Below, piece by piece: positions 7,151-16,683 of a stretch of 22,402 nt of DNA (positions are counted from its first letter, which is position 1; every line of letters starts with the position of its first letter). Both the position numbers and the translations under genes were made by a program. The notes under the pieces are model-generated. The model did not search any database. It was not told the origin of the DNA and was given only the letters and a program-made list of their open reading frames with translations. The stretch is from positions 1 through 22,402 of IMG/VR virus record IMGVR_UViG_3300033052_000115; one strand, written 5' to 3'. This DNA is from a virus.

Positions 7151-10100
7151 ATGACGCAGGCAACAATCACCATAGGAGTCGACGGCGCCGAACAGAGCCG
7201 CCGTCAGATTGACACGGTTGGGGATGCGCTTCGCGGCATGAACGACACGTCGCTCCAAGGTCTGTGGAGCCAAATCAATTCTGTCGAAGGGGCATTGGGC
7301 GCACTTCGCGGGACCGTCGGTGCTGCGCTTGGGGCCTTGGCTGCGCTCGGAGCCGTTGGAGCCTTTGCAGGTTGGATCAAGAGCGCAATCGATGCCACCG
7401 ATGCCGCTGATGACCTCGCTCAGAAGACAGGCATCGCGGTTGAGGATCTGGCCGGGCTTGAACTCGCGTTTCAGAAGGGCGGCATGGAAGCTGCCGATCT
7501 GGAATCGAGCATGTCGAAGTTGTCCAAGCAGATCGCCGATGGGAACGATGCCTTCGAGAAGTTGGGCGTGAAAACCAAGGATGCCAGTGGTGCGCTCAAG
7601 ACAAACAAAGCGATGCTGTATGAGCTGGCGGATGAATTCGCCGGCATGGAAGACGGCGTTCAAAAAGCGGCGCTAGCGCAAGAAGCCTTCGGTAAGTCCG
7701 GCGCCGCGATGATCCCTTTGCTCAACGGTGGTTCCGAAGGGCTGCGCGAGATGGATGAGATGGCGCGCAAACTCGGTCTTTCGCTGAGCAAGGATGCTGT
7801 AGCGAAAGCAGGCGACTTCAACGACACGCTCGACCTGATCAAGCTTGGCGGGGAAGGGGTAGCACGCGGAATCGCAGCCCAGCTGCTGCCAACCCTGAGC
7901 AACCTTGCAGGTCAATTCCTCACCTCGATGACCACTGGCGATGGACTCAGGAAGACCGCTGACTTTTTGAGCGCGAGCCTAAAAATCCTCTATACCTCAG
8001 CCGTTGGCATCGTCGAGGTCTTCTCGACCGCGGGCAAGGCGATTGCCGGCTTTGCTGCGATCATGACGACCAATTTGATGGGGTCGATCGAAGGCCTGAA
8101 GTTATTGATGAAAGGCGATGTCGCCGGGGCGTTTGAAGTCGTCAAGCGCGCTTCGGTCTCGGCCAAGGGAGTCCTGTTGGACACCGCCAATGATATCGGG
8201 AGTGGCTGGGCCAAAACGGCAGACACAATCTCGAAGACCTGGGCGGGTGGCTCGGACGAGATGGTTGATTCCATGGTCGACATTCGGCAGCACTCCAGGG
8301 CACTCGCGCTGACCGCTGCGGAGGCAGCGAAGCAGGCCGAGAAGGCGGCGAAGGCGCGCCAGGAAGAGGCAAAGCTTCTCGCTGAAGAGACGAAGCTTCT
8401 CGGTGAAATGTCAGGCGTGACCGGGTCGTATATGAACGACCTGAACACCTTGGTTAGAATTCGCGACAAAGGCAACGTTAGCGAGGCTCGCTATGTGGAG
8501 CTGGTGACTGAGCTGATCGCCAAGCAGCCTGCTGCGAAGAAGTGGATGGACGATCAGAAGAAGTCGATGGAGGACCGCGCGAAGCTGGTTGAGGGTGCAA
8601 TCGGCCAAGACGCCGAAAGCCTGCTGCAGCTGCAGGATCGCGCGCGCGGCCTTGAACTGGAGATCGAACTGTACGGCCGCAGCGCTGAGGCTGCTGTCTA
8701 TGCCGAGGCGGCCAAGGTGCGCGCCACTGCGTCATCGCTTGCGATCAGCGAAGAGTACCGCGCCGAGCTGGTCAAGCAGGCCGAGGAGCTGGAGCGCATT
8801 GCGGGCCTGGTCGCGAAGAAGGAAGCGCTCGTCGCCAGCAAGAAGGCAGCGGACCAGATTGCGGAGGACCAGAGGCAACTGTGGGGCGACATCGAGCGCA
8901 CCGCGCATGACACCTTCATCAGCATCTTCGATAGCGGCAAGTCGGCCTTCGACCGCCTGAAGGACACGCTCAAGAACGGGCTGTACGAGCTGCTGTACCA
9001 GATGACGGTGAAGAAGTGGATCATCAATCTGAGCACCTCCAGCAGCGGCACCTCCCTCGCGCAGATGTTCTCGTCGATCGGGTCTGGCGGCAGCATCTTC
9101 GGCACTGCGTCGAATCTGTTCAGCGTCGGCAAGTCGATCTTCGGCGGTTTTCAGACCGGGCTATCGGCTTTTCTCGGCCAAGGCGTCTCCTACATCGGGA
9201 ACGCACTGGGTTCGAACGCGATGTTCAGCTTCGGCCAAGGCATGCAGGGGTTCAGTGCCGGTGGCATCGGCAGCGGGATCAGCGGCTCCGCTGCCGGCGC
9301 CGGGTCGGGCTTTGCATCGGCACTGTCGGTCGGTGGCTGGATCGCGGCCGGCATGGCTGCTGCAGATGCGCTCTATAAGAAAGGGTACGACCCGAACAAC
9401 GGCAGCACGAATACCGCCCTGACGAATCCGCTTATCCCGGGCGCTATGCATAACAACAAGATCTTCCAGGCGCTGGGCATGAACGCTCAGTGGGCCAACA
9501 TGTTCTCCGGTGCGAGCGTGGTGACAGCACTCTTCGGCCGCAAGAATCCGGAGGTGAAGTCGAGCGACCTGTGGGGGAACCTCACCGCGGCGACTGGATT
9601 CCAGGGTGCGCAGCGTGACCACTGGGAAGCAAAGGGTGGCGTGTTCCGCAGCGACAAGGAAGGCACCGCATACACCCCGGTCACTACCGAGGTGTACGAG
9701 TTCCTGTCCGACACCTACGCGGACCTGCGCGCCACGACCAAGGCATTGGCCGAGGCTTTGGGCGCTGACGCATCCAGCATCGCAACCCGCACCGACGCCA
9801 TCAACGTGGCGATCGGCAAGACCGAGGAGGAAACGCAGAAGAACCTGGCGGCCTACTTCGAAGGCCTGGCCGACACCATGGCCAAGGACCTGGTGCCGAG
9901 CCTGGCGCAATTCCAGCAGAAGGGCGAAAGCGCCGCGTCCACGCTGCAGCGCCTGGCGGCCGACTACACCACCATCGACGCGGTGCTGCAGTCGATCGGC
10001 ATGACGATGGGCGCTGTCGGCGTGTCCTCGCTGGGCGCGCGCGAGCGGCTCATCGAGGCGTCGGGCGGGCTGGAGGCGTTTGCCGTCAACGCGGAAGGCT

Positions 10101-11902
10101 TCGCGCAGAACTTCCTCACCGAAGCCGAGCGCCTGGCGCCGGTGCAGAAGTATGTGACTGAGCAGCTGGCCGCGATGGGCCTGGCCAGCGTGGACACCCG
10201 CGACGAGTTCAAGTCCGTCGTGCTGGGTCTGGACCTGACCACCGAGGCCGGCGCCAAGCAATACGGCGCCCTGATGCAGCTGCAGGCCGCCTTCGCCCAG
10301 GTGTACCCGGTGATCGAGGCTGTCGCGGAGTCGGCCGACAACGCTGCCGCCCGGCTGGCCGAGGTGAACAAGGGCTACCAGGATCAGATAGACGAGATCC
10401 TGCGCGGCCGCATGTCGCCGGACGACCGCCGCGCTGCGGAAATCCAGGGCATGGACGCTTCGACCGTCGCCCTCTATGACCGCCTGGCGGCACTGCGGGC
10501 GGAAGTGGCAGCGCTGGATGAGGCTGCGGCGCGCGCCCAGGCTGTGGCCGATGAGCGGATCGAGCTGCAGGATCAGCTCGACGCCCTCACGCTCAGCTCG
10601 GTCGCACTGCTGGACAAGCAGCGCGCGGCGCTCGACGCAAGCAACCGGTCGCTGTTTGACCAGGTGCAGGCGGCCACCCGCGCCCAGGCGGTGCTGGAAG
10701 AGCGCAAGTCGGTGCAGGAGCAGCTGGATTCGCTCACGCTGACCTCGACTCAGCTGCTGGAAAAGCAACGCAACGCCCTGGACGAAAGCAACCGCGCTCT
10801 CTTCGACCAGGTGCAGATCGCGCAGAAGGCTGCGGCCGTGCTGGCCGAAAGGACCAGCCTGCAGGACCGCCTGGACGAGCTGACGCTGTCGCCAGCCCAG
10901 CTGCAGGAGAAGCAGCGCGCCGCGCTCGACGAGAGCAACCGTGCGCTGTTCGACCAGGTCAAGGCAGCCGAAGCCCTCACCGGCGCCCGCACCGCCCTGA
11001 CGAGCGCCTACCAGTCCGAGTCCGACGCCATCAAGGCCACGACCGATCGGGTGGCGAACTTCGCCAAGACGTTGCGCGGCCTGCGCGACAGCACGCTGCT
11101 GGGCAACCTGTCGCCGCTCACCCCGATGCAGAAGTATCAGGAAGCGCGCGCTCAGTACGAGCGCACGGTGGCAGCTGCACGCGGTGGTGATGAGGCTGCC
11201 CAGGGCCGGTATGCGGATGCCTACAGGGCCTTCCTGGAAGCGTCGCAGCTGGTCAACGCATCGGGCGCGCAGTACCAGCAGGACTTTGCCTTTGCCCAGG
11301 CCGCGACCGAAGAGGCCGCGAAGTGGGCCGAGATGCAGGTCGATGTCGGCCAGGCCAGCCTGGAAGCGTTGAGGGCCCAGGTTGCCGGGCTGATCGATGT
11401 CCAGGGTGCGGTGCTGACGGTGCGCGATGCGGTGAACAACCTCAGCGCGCTCCTGATCGCTGCTGGCCAGCCGGTTCCGACTGGTGGCCAGGGTAACGCG
11501 ATCGAGTCGATCTACAAGTCGGTGCTGGGCCGCCAGGCCGATCCTGCTGGCATGGAGTTCTGGACCAAGCAGCTGCAGGCCGGCATCTCGATCCGCGACA
11601 TCACCGAGGCATTCAAGCGCAGCGACGAGTACCTGATGCAACAGGCGCCGATCCGGGCGCAGGACTACGGCACCGGAGCTTCGACCGCCCTGGTCGCCGA
11701 GATCAAGAGCCTGCGTGAGGAAAACGGATCGATGCGTGCGGAGCTGAAAGGGCTACGCGACGACCTGCGCAAGCAGACCGGCGACCAGATCCAGGCAGAG
11801 GCCGCGATCAGTGATCGTTCCACCAACAAGCTGACCCAGGCTCTCACCGAAGCGGTGCGGGCTGTTGGGCAGCGTGAACCAGCGAGGGTAGCACCTGTAT
11901 GA
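7151..11902 (+). CDS. tail tape measure protein with C-terminal DUF4214
   Basis: At 1583 aa it is the largest gene and follows the tail chaperones. The N-terminus has a hydrophobic helix (about 56-80) and a TAKQTG-like tape measure motif (AQKTGIAVEDLAG). The middle is long helical sequence with Ala/Lys/Glu coiled coils (about 385-570), then a Gly/Ser/Ala-rich hydrophobic stretch (about 630-740). Residues 1131-1277 are three tandem 49-aa repeats. Residues about 1448-1500 (IYKSVLGRQADPAGMEFW through SDEYLMQQ) are a DUF4214 domain. The protein sets tail length and may pass through the host envelope. The start has no clear ribosome site. Base composition looks lower in G+C up to about 8590 than after it. 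Confidence 0.9.
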   Translation: MTQATITIGVDGAEQSRRQIDTVGDALRGMNDTSLQGLWSQINSVEGALGALRGTVGAALGALAALGAVGAFAGWIKSAIDATDAADDLAQKTGIAVEDLAGLELAFQKGGMEAADLESSMSKLSKQIADGNDAFEKLGVKTKDASGALKTNKAMLYELADEFAGMEDGVQKAALAQEAFGKSGAAMIPLLNGGSEGLREMDEMARKLGLSLSKDAVAKAGDFNDTLDLIKLGGEGVARGIAAQLLPTLSNLAGQFLTSMTTGDGLRKTADFLSASLKILYTSAVGIVEVFSTAGKAIAGFAAIMTTNLMGSIEGLKLLMKGDVAGAFEVVKRASVSAKGVLLDTANDIGSGWAKTADTISKTWAGGSDEMVDSMVDIRQHSRALALTAAEAAKQAEKAAKARQEEAKLLAEETKLLGEMSGVTGSYMNDLNTLVRIRDKGNVSEARYVELVTELIAKQPAAKKWMDDQKKSMEDRAKLVEGAIGQDAESLLQLQDRARGLELEIELYGRSAEAAVYAEAAKVRATASSLAISEEYRAELVKQAEELERIAGLVAKKEALVASKKAADQIAEDQRQLWGDIERTAHDTFISIFDSGKSAFDRLKDTLKNGLYELLYQMTVKKWIINLSTSSSGTSLAQMFSSIGSGGSIFGTASNLFSVGKSIFGGFQTGLSAFLGQGVSYIGNALGSNAMFSFGQGMQGFSAGGIGSGISGSAAGAGSGFASALSVGGWIAAGMAAADALYKKGYDPNNGSTNTALTNPLIPGAMHNNKIFQALGMNAQWANMFSGASVVTALFGRKNPEVKSSDLWGNLTAATGFQGAQRDHWEAKGGVFRSDKEGTAYTPVTTEVYEFLSDTYADLRATTKALAEALGADASSIATRTDAINVAIGKTEEETQKNLAAYFEGLADTMAKDLVPSLAQFQQKGESAASTLQRLAADYTTIDAVLQSIGMTMGAVGVSSLGARERLIEASGGLEAFAVNAEGFAQNFLTEAERLAPVQKYVTEQLAAMGLASVDTRDEFKSVVLGLDLTTEAGAKQYGALMQLQAAFAQVYPVIEAVAESADNAAARLAEVNKGYQDQIDEILRGRMSPDDRRAAEIQGMDASTVALYDRLAALRAEVAALDEAAARAQAVADERIELQDQLDALTLSSVALLDKQRAALDASNRSLFDQVQAATRAQAVLEERKSVQEQLDSLTLTSTQLLEKQRNALDESNRALFDQVQIAQKAAAVLAERTSLQDRLDELTLSPAQLQEKQRAALDESNRALFDQVKAAEALTGARTALTSAYQSESDAIKATTDRVANFAKTLRGLRDSTLLGNLSPLTPMQKYQEARAQYERTVAAARGGDEAAQGRYADAYRAFLEASQLVNASGAQYQQDFAFAQAATEEAAKWAEMQVDVGQASLEALRAQVAGLIDVQGAVLTVRDAVNNLSALLIAAGQPVPTGGQGNAIESIYKSVLGRQADPAGMEFWTKQLQAGISIRDITEAFKRSDEYLMQQAPIRAQDYGTGASTALVAEIKSLREENGSMRAELKGLRDDLRKQTGDQIQAEAAISDRSTNKLTQALTEAVRAVGQREPARVAPV
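10541..10981 (+). repeat. three tandem 147-bp coding repeats in tape measure gene
   Basis: Units 10541-10687, 10688-10834 and 10835-10981 each encode 49 aa of the form AVxxERxxxQxxLDxLTL, then xxKQRxALDxSNRxLFDQV. No insertions separate them. Coiled-coil-like repeats of this kind can change tail length in steps when units are gained or lost. Confidence 0.85.
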
Positions 11903-13368
11903 CAGAGGAATCTTTCCTGGCCTGGCTGAAGGACCCCGCTGCGATCGGCGTCGTGCTGATCGAGGCGACGGCGCTTATCGGCGGCGTGGAAACCACCGTG
12001 CGCCTGGCCACCAAAGGCTTCAACACCGGGCCGGGCGACACGCCGCCGAACACGCACTACCGCCCCATCGCCCGCGTCGGCACGCTCTTCACCGAGCGGA
12101 TGTCGCTGGACGGTGACGGCATGCTGTCCGCTGGCGACATCGAGATCGACAACACCAGCGGGGAGCGCGATGCCTGGCTGGGCTACGTCTGGACGAACCG
12201 CCCGATCAAGGCATTCGTCGGCGACGTGCGCTGGGCCAGGGGCGACTTCCGTCTGATCTTCGACGGCATAGTGGCCGACATCGCACCGCGCGGCCGTGGG
12301 GCACTGGCCCTGCGCCTGCGCGACAAGCTGCAGCGCCTGAACGCGCCGGTCAGCGAGCAGCAGCTGGGCGGCTCGACACCGAACGCGGGCGAGCTGGTAC
12401 CGGTGACGCTGGGCGAGTGTCACAACGTCACGCCGCTGCTGGTCGACCCGGCCACGCTCACGTACCAGGTCCACGGCGGCCAGATCGAGCGCCTGATCGA
12501 GGTGCGCGACAACGGCGTGCCGGTGGCCGCCACCGCCAACCTGGCAGCCGGCACCTTCACGCTCGGCTATCAGTCGGCCGGCGCCGTCACCGCTTCTGTG
12601 CAGGGCGACAAGGCCGGCACGTACGCCAACACCGTCGTGCCGCTGGTGCAGCGCCTGGTGACCGGCTACGGCAAGGCCAGCGACCGCTTCACCGCCAACG
12701 ACCTGGACGCTGCGAACCTGGCCGCCTTCGGTGCTGCCCATCCGCAGCCGCTGGGCAATCACGCAGCCGAGCGCCTGAACGTGCTGGAGGCATGCCGCCA
12801 ACTCGCCGGTAGTGTGGGCGCCCAGCTCTCGATGTCGCGCTTGGGCAAACTGCGCCTGCTGAAGATCGCGCTGCCGCCGGCGGGCGTGCCGTTTGTCGTC
12901 CGCCCTGAGCACATGGTGGACCGCACCCTGCAGCCGGTCAGCCGCCCCGATGTCGTGGGCGCCGTGAAGCTCGGCTACTGCCGCAACTGGACGGTGCAGG
13001 AAGGGCTGGTGACGAACATCCCGGAGCAGCACCGCGACCTGTGCGCCACCGAGTGGCTGAGCGTGACGAAGAGCGACGCCGCGGTGCAGAGCGCCTACCG
13101 CCTGAGTGGGGAACCGGTGCAGCAGGACACCATGCTGCTGCGTAAGGTCGATGCTGAGGCCGAGGCGCAGCGCCGGCTGAATCTCTGGAAAACGCCGCGC
13201 ACCGTCTATGAGTTCGAAGGCATGCCCGAACTGCTCCAGCTCGAACTGGGCCAGGCCATCACCGTCTACAGCCCGCGCTTCGGCATGGAGTCTGGCGTGT
13301 CCGGCCAGGTCGTCGCCCTGGCTCCCGACTGGCTTACCCGCCGTGTGAAAGTGGAATTCATCGTATGA
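11899..13368 (+). CDS. tail-tip / hub-like structural protein
   Basis: This 489-aa gene overlaps the tape measure stop as ATGA and ends overlapping the fibre gene the same way. It is beta-rich. Residues about 60-135 (SLDGDGMLSAGDIEIDN and FDGIVADIAPRG) look like the first domain of distal tail/hub proteins, and residues about 330-489 include AVKLGYCRNWTVQEGL and ITVYSPRFGMESGVSGQVVAL, resembling the closing beta domains of tail-hub proteins. Position right after the tape measure is where siphoviruses encode tip proteins. The exact family is not certain. Confidence 0.65.
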   Translation: MTEESFLAWLKDPAAIGVVLIEATALIGGVETTVRLATKGFNTGPGDTPPNTHYRPIARVGTLFTERMSLDGDGMLSAGDIEIDNTSGERDAWLGYVWTNRPIKAFVGDVRWARGDFRLIFDGIVADIAPRGRGALALRLRDKLQRLNAPVSEQQLGGSTPNAGELVPVTLGECHNVTPLLVDPATLTYQVHGGQIERLIEVRDNGVPVAATANLAAGTFTLGYQSAGAVTASVQGDKAGTYANTVVPLVQRLVTGYGKASDRFTANDLDAANLAAFGAAHPQPLGNHAAERLNVLEACRQLAGSVGAQLSMSRLGKLRLLKIALPPAGVPFVVRPEHMVDRTLQPVSRPDVVGAVKLGYCRNWTVQEGLVTNIPEQHRDLCATEWLSVTKSDAAVQSAYRLSGEPVQQDTMLLRKVDAEAEAQRRLNLWKTPRTVYEFEGMPELLQLELGQAITVYSPRFGMESGVSGQVVALAPDWLTRRVKVEFIV

Positions 13369-15509
13369 GCGAAATTTTGAATGACCGCGACGTGCTGTTG
13401 CAGGCCGCTGGCCAGCGCACCACGCCGGCCACCGACCGCGCCCTGCTGCTGGCCGCGTCGTCCAACCTGATCAAGGTGCCGTCGTCCGGCTCACCGTCGC
13501 CGGCGACGATCACCATGGTGGCGACGCTGCTGAACATGACCGGCAGCGTGACCTTCACCACGTCGCCGGCCGCGCCCCTGACCGTGAGCGGCAACACTGC
13601 CACGCTGGCCGCCGCGAGCGTAGCTGGGCAGACCGTCGAGGTGACGGCCTCGATCACCAGGGACGGCATCCCCTACACCGCGAAACAGACGATCGCGCGC
13701 GTGGCTGACGGCGCATTCAAGGGTCTCGTTCTGGCTGCTAGCTCGCAGGTGTTCCAGGTCAACAAGTCTAACGTCGCTTCACCCAGCAGCATCACGCTGA
13801 CGGCGACCGCGAACGGGCTGACCGGCACGCCGAATTGGACGATCCCGGCGGGGACCGCCACCTTGTCCGCCGGCGCGGACGCGTGGCAGAAGGTGCTGAA
13901 CTTCGCCAACATGAGCACCGATACCGTGCGCGTGCGCGTGGAGCAGGATGGCCTCTTCGACGAGGTCACCATCGCCAAGCTGCGTGAAGGGCTGGACGGC
14001 AGGTCCGCGATCAACTTCCTGCTGTCGAACGAGGCGCACACGGTTCCGGCGGATACCGCCGGTAACGTCCTGTCGCTGGTCGGGGCTTCGACCGAGATGA
14101 CCGTGTACGAAGGCATCAACGACCTATCTGCATCGTGGTCCTATTCGGCATCGCCAGCGTCGAGCGGAACTGGCGTCCAGTACACGCTGTCCGGACGCAC
14201 GCTGACCGTGCAGAGCATTGCCCCCGGGGTCGACAGCGCGGTCATCACGATCACGGCGTCACGTATCGGCTATTCCTCGATCCAGAAGCTGTTCTCGCTG
14301 TCGAAGTCCAAGACCGGCTCGCAAGGGGCGCAAGGCCCCCAAGGACCGCAGGGGCCGCAAGGTCCACAGGGGCCGCAGGGATCAGCAGGCGCGACTGGCC
14401 GGCGCGGCACGATCGCTGTTGCGGTGAGCGGCTATGCCGGATACAAGAACAGCAACGGCACCGCCATGGCCACCAGCACGGCGAACAGCATCTTCACGGC
14501 AGCCACCGGCTACCAGCCCATCGACCGCGACCGCATGACGCTGCACAATGGCGTGACATCGGAGGAGCGCTTCTTCGATACCTACGACGGCTGGCTGACG
14601 ATGGCCGCTTACGTCAACGGGAACATGCTGGTGGACGGCACTCTGTCTGCCGACAAAATCCGGTTCGGAACCCTTGATGGCGTCATGGTCAAATTTGGTA
14701 CTGGGCACAGTGCCAGCCAAAGGGCCTTTGAGATTACTGATGCTGGGGTCGTTTATGCAGACAACCTGTTCTGCGGCATCGGTCGCTTTGACAATACTTT
14801 CTTTTCTGGCGCTGCCGCCAGGTGCGTCGGGTACGTTGCTGGCGCCAATGCGTTGGAAGGTACCATCGCCGCTGCTAACTCATCTGGCACGTCGCATGCC
14901 ATCTACGGCAAAAACTTCAATAAAGGATCTTCGGGCTACATCGGCGGCGGGAATTCGTATGACTTCTACGCAGACGGAACCGGTACAAACTACGGTCCGT
15001 TTACGGGCGCCCACGATGGGTTGGTACCGAACGATGCCGATGTGCAGCTGGGCGACCTGGTCGTCGACGTGGAGTGCGTGGCCGAGCGCGGCTACAGCAA
15101 CACGCTGTTCACGATGGAGCGCTCCTCGCAGCCCTACCAGCGCGGCGTGCGCGGCCCCGTGGCGGCAATCGTCGGGCCGCTGGCCGATCACGCGCCGGCG
15201 GCAATGGTGGACGCTCGCACGCCAGAGATGGATCTGATGTGCGGCTCCTACTACGAGCTGGCCGACACGCACACGCTGGTCGCCGTCAACTCGGTGGGAG
15301 AGGGGCAGATCAAGGTCTGCGGCGAAGGCGGCCCAATCGGTCCCGACGACCTGCTGGTGACCTCGAGCATCCCGGGCGTGGGCATGCGGCAGAACGACGA
15401 CCTGGTGCGCGGCTACACCGTGGCGAAGGCGCGCGTGGCCGCGGGCGGCGTCATCGACCTGGCGCCAGACGAAGTCGCAACCATTCCCTGCATCTACCTT
15501 GGAGGCTGA
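13365..15509 (+). CDS. tail fibre / tip adhesin with Ig-like modules and collagen-like stretch
   Basis: The 714-aa protein has three Ig-like modules starting near residues 27, 121 and 216, each opening with a pattern like LAASSxxxxV and closing with V-E-x-D-G-type strands. Residues 318-348 are Gly-X-Y triplets (QGPQGPQG), a collagen-like stalk. A distal region then follows: [16 protein letters not shown], a lower-G+C segment about 440-550 likely to hold receptor specificity, and a C-terminal [14 protein letters not shown] beta domain. This fits a trimeric host-recognition fibre. The start overlaps the upstream stop (ATGA). Confidence 0.75.
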   Translation: MSEILNDRDVLLQAAGQRTTPATDRALLLAASSNLIKVPSSGSPSPATITMVATLLNMTGSVTFTTSPAAPLTVSGNTATLAAASVAGQTVEVTASITRDGIPYTAKQTIARVADGAFKGLVLAASSQVFQVNKSNVASPSSITLTATANGLTGTPNWTIPAGTATLSAGADAWQKVLNFANMSTDTVRVRVEQDGLFDEVTIAKLREGLDGRSAINFLLSNEAHTVPADTAGNVLSLVGASTEMTVYEGINDLSASWSYSASPASSGTGVQYTLSGRTLTVQSIAPGVDSAVITITASRIGYSSIQKLFSLSKSKTGSQGAQGPQGPQGPQGPQGPQGSAGATGRRGTIAVAVSGYAGYKNSNGTAMATSTANSIFTAATGYQPIDRDRMTLHNGVTSEERFFDTYDGWLTMAAYVNGNMLVDGTLSADKIRFGTLDGVMVKFGTGHSASQRAFEITDAGVVYADNLFCGIGRFDNTFFSGAAARCVGYVAGANALEGTIAAANSSGTSHAIYGKNFNKGSSGYIGGGNSYDFYADGTGTNYGPFTGAHDGLVPNDADVQLGDLVVDVECVAERGYSNTLFTMERSSQPYQRGVRGPVAAIVGPLADHAPAAMVDARTPEMDLMCGSYYELADTHTLVAVNSVGEGQIKVCGEGGPIGPDDLLVTSSIPGVGMRQNDDLVRGYTVAKARVAAGGVIDLAPDEVATIPCIYLGG
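14316..14408 (+). repeat. collagen-like Gly-X-Y coding repeat
   Basis: About ten Gly-X-Y triplets, dominated by GPQ, are encoded by near-repeats of the nonamer CAGGGGCCG. They lie between the Ig-like modules and the distal domain and probably form a triple-helical hinge. Repeats of this kind are prone to recombination and allow domain exchange. Confidence 0.85.
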
Positions 15510-15514
15510 ACCTG

Positions 15515-16351
15515 ATGCCCAACCTTCGCATCATCTCCGACAACGCGGTCGACCGCGCCGTCCTGACGGCATCGAGCCAGGCCAGCGCCGACATGGCGGT
15601 GGCGAACCTGCTCACCGACATCAAGACGCACGTGTGGCGCAGCACCGGCACCACCGCGACGCTCACTGCGACCTGGTCGGCGATGGAGACCATCGGCGGA
15701 GTGGTCCTGCCGTTCTGCAACCTGACGCCGCTGGCGACAATGCGTGTGCGCGGCTACAGCGCCGTCGGCGATGCCGTGCCGCTGTTCGACACTGGTGCCG
15801 TAGACGCCTGCCCGGGCCCCGTGCTTGGACTGTGGGGCTGGGGCGCCGCACCGCTCGGCAGCAACGCCTTCGCGTACGGCGGCGGGGTCTACGGCCGCGT
15901 GTGGACCCCGGTGCCGGGCGCCGTCCGGAAGCTGGTCATCGACATCAGCGACCCGACGAACCCGGCCGGCTACATCGAGGCCGCGCGCCTGGTCTGCGGC
16001 GCCTACTGGGAGCCGCAGTACAACGCCAGTTATGGTGCGCCGCTCACCATGGCCGACGGCACCACGCTGGTGGAAACGGCAGCAGGCGACCTGATGCCCG
16101 ACATCGGCACGCGCCGCCGGGTGCAAAGCATTGACCTGTCGCTGATGCCGGCGCATGACCGCGCTGCCTTCTGGGACATCGTCAACCGCAACGGGCTGGC
16201 CAGGCCGATGCTGTTCAGCCTGTATCCGAACGGTGCCGACGCCAGGCTGGAGCAGGCGCACCAGCTGTACTGCCGCCTGGATGAGCCGGCGACCATGAGC
16301 ACGCCGCATTTCCAGCACTACGCTACCAACCTCAAATTCAAGGAAGTCTAA
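15515..16351 (+). CDS. tail structural protein, unassigned family
   Basis: ATG 15515 follows GGAGG at 15501-15505 and gives 278 aa, much shorter than the open frame. The protein is beta-rich with many aromatic residues (VWRSTGTTATLTATW, GLWGWGAAPLGSNAFAYGGGVYGRVW, GAYWEPQYNASYGAP) and ends YATNLKFKEV. The layout suggests a jelly-roll-like or tail-associated beta domain, possibly sugar binding. It lies between two fibre-type genes, supporting a role at the tail tip. I do not recognise a named family. Confidence 0.65.
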   Translation: MPNLRIISDNAVDRAVLTASSQASADMAVANLLTDIKTHVWRSTGTTATLTATWSAMETIGGVVLPFCNLTPLATMRVRGYSAVGDAVPLFDTGAVDACPGPVLGLWGWGAAPLGSNAFAYGGGVYGRVWTPVPGAVRKLVIDISDPTNPAGYIEAARLVCGAYWEPQYNASYGAPLTMADGTTLVETAAGDLMPDIGTRRRVQSIDLSLMPAHDRAAFWDIVNRNGLARPMLFSLYPNGADARLEQAHQLYCRLDEPATMSTPHFQHYATNLKFKEV

Positions 16352-16683
16352 TGGCAGATCGCTTCACATACGGGATGCCCCCGGTCCAAGCCATCGCGAT
16401 GATGAACGAGCTGGACACCGAGGTACAAGCCCTGAAGGGCAGTGGCGGCGGGGCTGCCGCGCCGGTGGCGCACTGGTTCACCGGCGACGGCACTACCAAG
16501 GTGTTCAGCCTGCCTGCAGGCTTCCTCATCCACGCCGTGTATAAGCAGGGCCTGCTCATGCGGCCCGGCGCGGGCCACGACTACACAACCAGCTTCAGCA
16601 GCGTCTGGACGGCGACATTCGTCGACGCGCCGCTGGTTAACAACAACATCTGCATCATGGGGGTAAGCAATGCCGCAAACTAA
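16351..16683 (+). CDS. small tail-associated protein, 110 aa
   Basis: ATG 16351 overlaps the previous stop (TAATG). The N-terminus (RFTYGMPPVQAIAMMNELDTEVQALKG) is helical and could form a coiled coil; after a Gly/Ala linker, a beta domain runs from VAHWFTGDGTTKVFSLPAG to NNNICIMGV. It overlaps the next gene by 14 bases. It could be an adaptor between tail tip and fibre. Function is not recognised. Confidence 0.6.
   Translation: MADRFTYGMPPVQAIAMMNELDTEVQALKGSGGGAAAPVAHWFTGDGTTKVFSLPAGFLIHAVYKQGLLMRPGAGHDYTTSFSSVWTATFVDAPLVNNNICIMGVSNAAN

Noticed and set aside
9161-11641. 826-aa open frame on the - strand opposite the tape measure gene
   Set aside because: It mirrors the high-GC codon pattern of the + strand gene, has no ribosome site or recognisable domain, and its product is Arg/His/Leu-rich as antisense frames are.
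11665-13032. 455-aa open frame on the - strand opposite the tail-tip gene
   Set aside because: Same reason: an antisense shadow of a well-supported gene with no domain of its own.
14316-14408. CRISPR-like or other short tandem DNA array
   Set aside because: The repeat is in frame and encodes Gly-X-Y triplets in a fibre gene; there are no unique spacers.
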